A stretch of DNA of 64,000 bases from Coffea arabica (taxonomy: Eukaryota; Streptophyta; Magnoliopsida; Gentianales; Rubiaceae), in contig NC_092326.1 in NCBI RefSeq assembly GCF_036785885.1, positions 40,076,287 through 40,140,286 on the forward strand. The letters are read 5' to 3'. This document shows positions 57,922 to 64,000 of the stretch, in pieces. The translations under genes were made by a program, and so were the position numbers. The first letter of the stretch is position 1; the number at the start of each line of letters is the position of its first letter. The notes under the pieces are model-generated. The model did not search any database. It saw nothing but the letters and a program-made list of their open reading frames with translations, and was not told the origin of the DNA.

Positions 57922-60900
57922 CTATGAGCGACTTCTCAGTGAAGGAGACGACTTCTTTTCGCTTAAAGCATGAAGTATTGACTGAGCAGCGACCAATTTG
58001 TCCCTCAGGATGACATTATAATCGTACATATTTTGAAGACTTTTTTGGAGGTCAGCAATATTAACATCACCGGAAGCATTAGATTCTGCAAACATAAAGA
58101 AAAATTACAAAAGGAGAAGATATGACACCCACCAGACAACAAAAGATACTGTAAAAGCCAAAGCAACAACCTAAGCAAGTAGAAGTGTAGAAACAATAAG
58201 AAAGAAAAGGAAACAAAATTGCAGGTTAAAAAAACAAGAACTCACCAAGAGCTGGAGGCGGCGGAATAGTTAAACCATCCAGAAGGGGAAATGCTTTGTT
58301 GACTTCTCCAAGATTTGAACCAACAGTTGAATCATGTTTTACATTTTTTACGTCTTTAAATCCTATCCGTTCCTGAACTAGGATGAGATAAGAATATAAG
58401 AATGTCTTCCAGCTTCTGATAGCCAATAAAAACTTCTTCCACAAACTCTCCGGGAAAAACACCAATTGAATATAGAGTGCACATATGGCATAAGTAATGC
58501 ATAAACAATGACTACAGAAGACGGCAAATAAATTAGACAAAAGCAATTAGAGCTATCACTATACAGTAATCACAAAAATTTTCAGTCACAAACTTCACGA
58601 CACATTATGAAATCTTGACTAATCTAAATTTCAAGCATATACGTCACATAAGACACTCAACTTCTTATTCTGCTCTTATAGTCCATGAAGGTACTCATTC
58701 CTGTGTTCTCTCTTTTGTCATGAGTTGGTCAAATAGATTGTAGGAGATTGGTCAAATAGATGTCTTCTTGCAGATGGGGTCTAGAAAGAGAGAGAGTACA
58801 CAACAGCATTAAGACTGTAACTAATAATCCATTACAATCCACTTTATCCAAGTATTAGCAGTGGTTTTGACCATCAGAAATGTCATTACCTGTCTATGGC
58901 CATTATACTGTAATTATTATTCTATGGCCATTCCAATGTAATTAAGGATATGATCAATGTTTCCAGAAAGATACACAATGTCACACTCTTAGCATTTCTT
59001 AATGAAGTCACATACCAAGCTCCTGAAATACTGAGCCAAGCAATATTTCCAAACCAAAAGACAAAAATGACTACAATACAGTTATGGCTTTAAAGAGCAA
59101 GTTCCAACAAAAAGTTGACCATGTTAGTCTGTTAAAAAGTCCTATATGTAACAAAGCAAGAAACAGAGATAACTCACGGGCTCACTAGTGGAATATGAGG
59201 ATCTCTCTTCCTGGTTTGATGTAGGCTTGGTTGAATATTTAGTAACCTGAGCATAGCTGATTTCAGGGACAGCTTGCTGTTGGGTAGATTATCAATTCAC
59301 TTGGTTAGAAATTTCCAGCTGTTAAATAAGAATAAAACTATATAGGTAGCATCTACTGATGTTACTCTGCCATAATTGATTAACTACCTGATGACTAGGT
59401 AGGTTGCTGTTTCTGCTAAAACTGATCATCTCCAAATTTTTATGCTGCCTTGTTCTATGTGATGATTTGCTTTTCTGGAAAGACTCCACCGCAATGCCGC
59501 TACAGCATCCTCCATTTCCCACGTTTGTATGGCTGTCATCCAGTGAGCTGCATCCCCATGTATACATCACATATTTCCTCAGCTATTTGAGAACAAATAT
59601 ACAACTAGTTAAACAAACAACTTGAATCATAAGTACAGAATTTCTTGTGTCAATGTAGTATAAAACAGGTTCAACCCAAAATAAGAAAACTTGTTTCTGT
59701 TATCTCCATGCAAGAAAACTCACTTTATCCCAACGTTCTTGAGCTTTTCGACGATTTCTGATGTTTCTCATTACACTATCCTCGTGTCGAAGCTTCTTGA
59801 TCCTGCATTCGAACTGTAAAATAAGATGGTTAGGAAATTCTATGACTCCTTTCTGTTTAGTATAACTGAATAGTCCAAGCATCAAAAGGAAAACTCCTTT
59901 CTGTTTAGTAGGAAATTTCAATGTGCTCCATACTGTTTTTCTACCATAAGTACCTTTTTAATTTCCATTATTAAGTTAATTTTAGTGGTCAATCGACACC
60001 CGAAATCTAGAACAAAAATTTTGGTCGTTACTAGGGAAAATTTCCAGTGATCACATAGCTCTGAAGATTTGACTGTATAGTAACATAATTGAGGAGGACA
60101 TGTGAAATGGTTGATAAAGATTAGTTTTACATCAAGGTAACTAAGGATGCAAATCAAATATAAAGAAGAAAGAAAACATATCCGAATATCCTTTTAACAA
60201 GATAACGTGGTGGCTCTCTGGAACTATTAAATAATAGACTGATTCATGAATCTCTATCAACCTCTGGTGAATGTCTTCAATCCGCAGCTCAAAACCATAT
60301 TTCCTTAAACAAAACTGAAACCCATCTGCAAGAATGTTGATGGGGATACTTGTAATTTCTCCTTCAGACTTTCCAATGTTTTCTTTTTCTTTCCTGAAAG
60401 GTGTGGTGTGTGTATCAAGGATTACGAAATATGTCTGGCTTTTTGCAACGTTTTTAAGCACAAAATCATGCCAGCAATGTGGGAGAAGGTCTCATTTGCA
60501 ACTTGCTTTTCCAAACTGTACAGCCACTAAATCTACAAAGGTATCATGCACTTTGTTAACTCATTGGAAAACTACTGGCTGGACTTCTTCAAATTTTATT
60601 TTGTAGCAGGAATTTCATGGGAATTTTAAGTCATTATGGCAGTATGTAATACCATAAGACTTCCAGGTATAATGCCTATTTAGCAGGCTTCAAAACCTTA
60701 GAGCACGGAACAACTGCAGAATTCCATCAAGCCAATCCTGACTCCTCCAAACTCCAAAAGCCTTTAAAATATATAAAGAAAATGAAAAATTAAGAGAAAA
60801 ATGATAGACCCATTTGTAAGACGTGCTTTGAATACTTTATCCATCTAGTATTGATGTGGTATTACTCGTCTAATATGATCAGACCTCAAACTTAGAGATG

Positions 60901-63868
60901 CTACTTTTGATGCAATGCATAACTTTAAGCACAATAAATAATAATCACAGGGTATTTTCTAAGGCTAAGGATCATTTCCCTGAGCTATGATTAAATGATT
61001 TTAAGATAAAACTTGGAGGAAAAACAAATTACTAGGATCATTCCCCTGAGCTATGCTCAAACAAAAGAACGCCACAGCATATCAAGTTCATTGGAGATTC
61101 ATAAGGAAAGCAAAGTGAAATGCTGGATTAAAAAGAACATACTTGCACCAAGAAATAGAAGAAAATGCCAATGCTGAAGCAATAAAGGCCACCCAAATCC
61201 GCCAAGAAGCTAACTGCAATCCTTGGAAAAGGAATATAGCATCAAATTATTGACCGAAAAGATTTTATTCAGGTGTGAATCCAAATCACGTTGATAGACA
61301 AGCCAGTAGATGTTCCAAAATAGAGCCCAAATCTCCAAAAACGAAATTATTAGAGAAAGCTATAAGCTCCAATCAAACTGTAAGTGCTTCAGGATGCCAT
61401 AAGAGCATGATGTTGTAAAACTGACAAGAATAGAGGGTGGCACTGAAAAAAGTGAACCAATGCAGAAGATTTTCATGCAATATGGCTTCCTAAGAGAGGG
61501 AACACATGCATAATAGGCAGACAACTGGAGAATATAATGAAACTTCACCAATGACACTATAGTTCATATCAGACAATGCAATGCATAATAGCTGCAGCGA
61601 GAAAAATTCAGCAAAAAATAGTAGCAAAAGGACAAAGTCAGGCAGCAAAAACAGAATATTCCAAAGAATGAGCGTGACTTAAAAATCAAGATAATCACTC
61701 ACCAGGCCCCACAGTGTTCTGGCTGTCAATCTCAATAATATAGTCAGAGAGAAAATTGACATACAGGGTGGTGTTGATCAAACCATCATTGGAGTTCTCA
61801 AGAGAAGCTCGAAGTTGACTGATATCAGTAAAAGATGAGCCCGGAAGGAAATCATGAAATAAAGGTTGGATGAGCCTTAGATCATGCATATTACGGTAAT
61901 GTCTAGGAAATAGATTGAATTTCAATATATTTGGCTCTGGCCCCCTAAATGTAATTGGTTTGCTCTGGTCATTGCTATTACTGTTTAATGTTCCACTGAC
62001 AGAGCTTAAATGCTTCTTATCACCATGCCTTTTAGCAGTTAGTTTGAACTGGTATCCAACAGCAGTAGCAGGATCATTTGGGAGATCAACAAATTGCCAT
62101 GATATATAGGCAACACCTCGGACAATCTGGCAGTTGTTACACTGAAGGGTGATGGTGGGTCCTGTACTGGTATTCAGGCAAGAAAAGTTGACAAAGCTAG
62201 AGAGTGGAGCAACTTTAGAATCAAGGCTTCCTGGATTCCCGGCAACTAATGTCCCAAGCCCACGTAAATTCGAACAGCTCATGCTAGAAATAGTTGTGAT
62301 ATTAAATTCCATGTCATTCACAAAAGAGGTTAAATCAGGTGCATTTATTGCTCTAACACTATGCACTTCCACACTTCTCTTAGATATGACATGGTACAGC
62401 AAACTGCAGAAGATAATAAACTAACTGTCATTATCAAAGTACAATAACCATTGGAAAAAAAAAAGCAATTATACCATCACTAACAGAAAGAATGCAGTAC
62501 GTGGATATAAAATCTTGCAAAAAGAAACTCATTACTACAATGAATAAATAATATCTTTACTCACGCAGCAAACAGACCAATAAAAAGGATCCAACTTGCA
62601 ATCGAGAAGGTTCCACCAAGCTCTGTTTTGCGCTTCATAACTACCTTCTGGTCATCCTAAAAAACATCACAATATTCATAAACTCATGTAAGCAGTCAGA
62701 TGTAAAATGAAGTTATCTAAATAATATTGAACTTTTGCATGCCCAAATAAGAGAAGTTACATGTTTCAAATAGGAAGCCAAGATAGTCTAAAACAGATGT
62801 CCCACATTGGATGCAATAACAGATAAACTCTTTCAAAAAGATGTACTTTATGCGTTAAGCGGCGATGATGAGGTGTTAACCAAGGTGCTTGTTGAAACGG
62901 TGTATTTCACTATGAACTAGCGTTTTAATGTTATCCAACTGGATGTTTATCCCAAGCCATTAGGACATTAGCTCTGATAGTTAACGTGGTTCAAGTATAC
63001 ATACGTGTGTGAATGTTGAAGTATCAGACATCTAGCATCAAAATGTTATTCTAGGCACACGCTAATGGCTTCAACTTTCTATGTCCAACATATAGTTAAC
63101 ATAGAAGCGTATACATACGTGTAAATGTTGAAGTATCATAATCTAGCACCAAAACGTAACTCCAGGCAGCCAATAATAGATTCAATTTTGTATGTCCAGC
63201 CACTTGGTTAAGCAAATCACACAATGTCACGTTTGAATTTCACATTTATATCTTGGTTTTGATACTAACTACTCATCTACAAACCTATAATCACATATGC
63301 TTTCTCTTTTTCTTTTTAATTTTTTCCCCCAAAACTTGCAAGGAAATAATTGCACCAAAAACAAGTAATTTTATCGCATATACTTCCAAAAAAGTAATAA
63401 TCCACCAAAAAAACAGCAAATTTGTCGCACATTATGCTTCAATAATTGCAATTTAGCTCTAGCTCTATCTATAGCACAAATCAGCTGAAAGTAAAATCTT
63501 ACAAGCCAGTGGCGGGTGGCAAAGCAGACATCCAAGCGGCTAATCCACCAGCGGATCATGAACCACGGCGAGCGGCCGTCGCCAAGAGGGCCCACAAGGC
63601 GCAAAATCAAGCACAACAACAACCAACTCAGCAGCATCAGAAGCGTAGCCTCAAGAAACACAGCTTGTGATTGAGTGAACTTCTTAATGGAGTCAAAATT
63701 GAAGATGGTCATCGGGAAACCAATAGAGTAATCCACCCCTGACTGCATCTCCACCGGCTCCCACCCCAAGAACAGTTGGCAGCTTCTTCTACTTCCATTG
63801 AAGATATAACCAGGGTTGCAAGCACAAAAACTTGTATTATACCGGAAAGCATTACTTGGGCATTGCAT
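57922..63868 (-). CDS. Uncharacterised plant three-pass membrane protein with Cys-rich N-terminus
   Basis: Nine coding exons: 63868-63503, 62656-62565, 62403-61703, 61213-61143, 59813-59724, 59582-59388, 59276-59178, 58372-58246 and 58085-57922, joined in frame to 634 residues. The protein starts MQCPSNAFRY with four cysteines in the first 30 residues (3, 15, 17, 30), an EGF-like or notch-like fragment without a preceding signal peptide. Predicted membrane helices are at about 69-91, 138-160 and 390-409. A large region with many N-x-S/T sites (about 161-385, including ITTISSMSC and NTTLYVNF) lies between helices 2 and 3 and is probably lumenal or extracellular. The long tail (410-634) is charged, begins with a basic segment (RIKKLRHEDSVMRNIRNRRK) and ends in a helical, possibly coiled-coil stretch. 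I recall similar full-length plant proteins annotated only as unknown or notch-like; no function is known to me. Confidence 0.88.
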
Positions 63869-64000
63869 TATGTTGCTATTTTCTACTAATTAGTTAACGT
63901 TTTGGTGCAAAAATCCAATCTTGGGATATGTGTTCTGCTTATTGATGCTTATTTGTTCATTAATAACTTGGGTTTGGGAAATTTTAATGGGGCTTTGAAG
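63869..64000 (-). promoter_or_regulatory. 5' flank of the membrane-protein gene, cut by window end
   Basis: Only 132 bases upstream of the start codon are present. Nothing specific can be identified. Confidence 0.3.

Noticed and set aside
58372-58384. Alternative acceptor for exon 8 of the membrane-protein gene (TAG at 58381-58382)
   Set aside because: Splicing there meets an in-frame stop within five codons; the next acceptor (exon start 58372) keeps the frame open.
61360-61557. Independent small protein in the membrane-protein gene
   Set aside because: It lies in the intron between exons 3 and 4, with no family content.
1-64000. CRISPR array, prophage, bacterial defence or biosynthetic cluster
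   Set aside because: No spaced palindromic repeat array or prokaryotic gene content; the window is intron-bearing plant DNA.

Overview
The window is plant nuclear DNA, almost certainly from a eudicot. It has AT-rich introns with GT/AG borders, full-length genes that match well-known angiosperm families, a nested LTR-retrotransposon, hAT-type MITEs, fold-back MITEs and a tRNA-derived SINE. The species cannot be fixed from the sequence alone; the long gypsy-type LTR and MITE types would fit an asterid, but that is a guess. There is no bacterial or organellar gene set, no CRISPR array and no tRNA gene that I could support.

Layout. 1-14.7 kb is a repeat-rich tract downstream of a short auxin carrier gene. 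It contains an old, diverged segmental duplication (about 441-3670 against about 4850-6040 plus 13470-14730). The two copies were later invaded by different elements: a fold-back MITE in the left copy; a hAT-type MITE and a ~2.9 kb solo-LTR-like gypsy LTR in the right copy. The gypsy LTR is itself split by a nearly intact Ty1-copia element (8407-12913) with a 5-bp target duplication. 14.7-16.4 kb is a PIN5-type short auxin carrier (minus). 16.4-22.8 kb is intergenic with microsatellites and MITE-like DNA. 22.8-25.4 kb is a CBS-domain gene (CBSX6-like, minus). 26.4-30.9 kb is intergenic with two more copies of the hAT-type MITE. 30.95-33.2 kb is an intronless CLAVATA2 (plus). 34.5-35.2 kb holds two adjacent MITEs. 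35.6-42.4 kb is TGD3 (plastid lipid-import ABC ATPase, minus, 10 coding exons). 44.5-49.1 kb is a plastid FMN hydrolase-like HAD protein (minus, 7 coding exons). 50.8-56.8 kb is an R3H/SUZ nucleic-acid-binding protein (plus, 6 coding exons). 57.9-63.9 kb is a plant membrane protein of unknown function (minus, 9 coding exons).

The seven host genes do not form a pathway. Two encode predicted plastid proteins (TGD3, FMN hydrolase), two act in hormone or meristem signalling (PIN5-type, CLV2), and the others are a CBS protein, an R3H protein and an uncharacterised membrane protein. I rebuilt every exon-intron structure by hand from splice signals, reading-phase continuity and recalled family similarity; all give an uninterrupted frame from ATG to stop. 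I found no convincing new biological system. The best leads are the uncharacterised 634-residue membrane protein, a perfect 44-bp palindrome in the FMN hydrolase/R3H divergent promoter region, a young copia copy that already carries three nonsense codons, and the duplication with reciprocal insertions.
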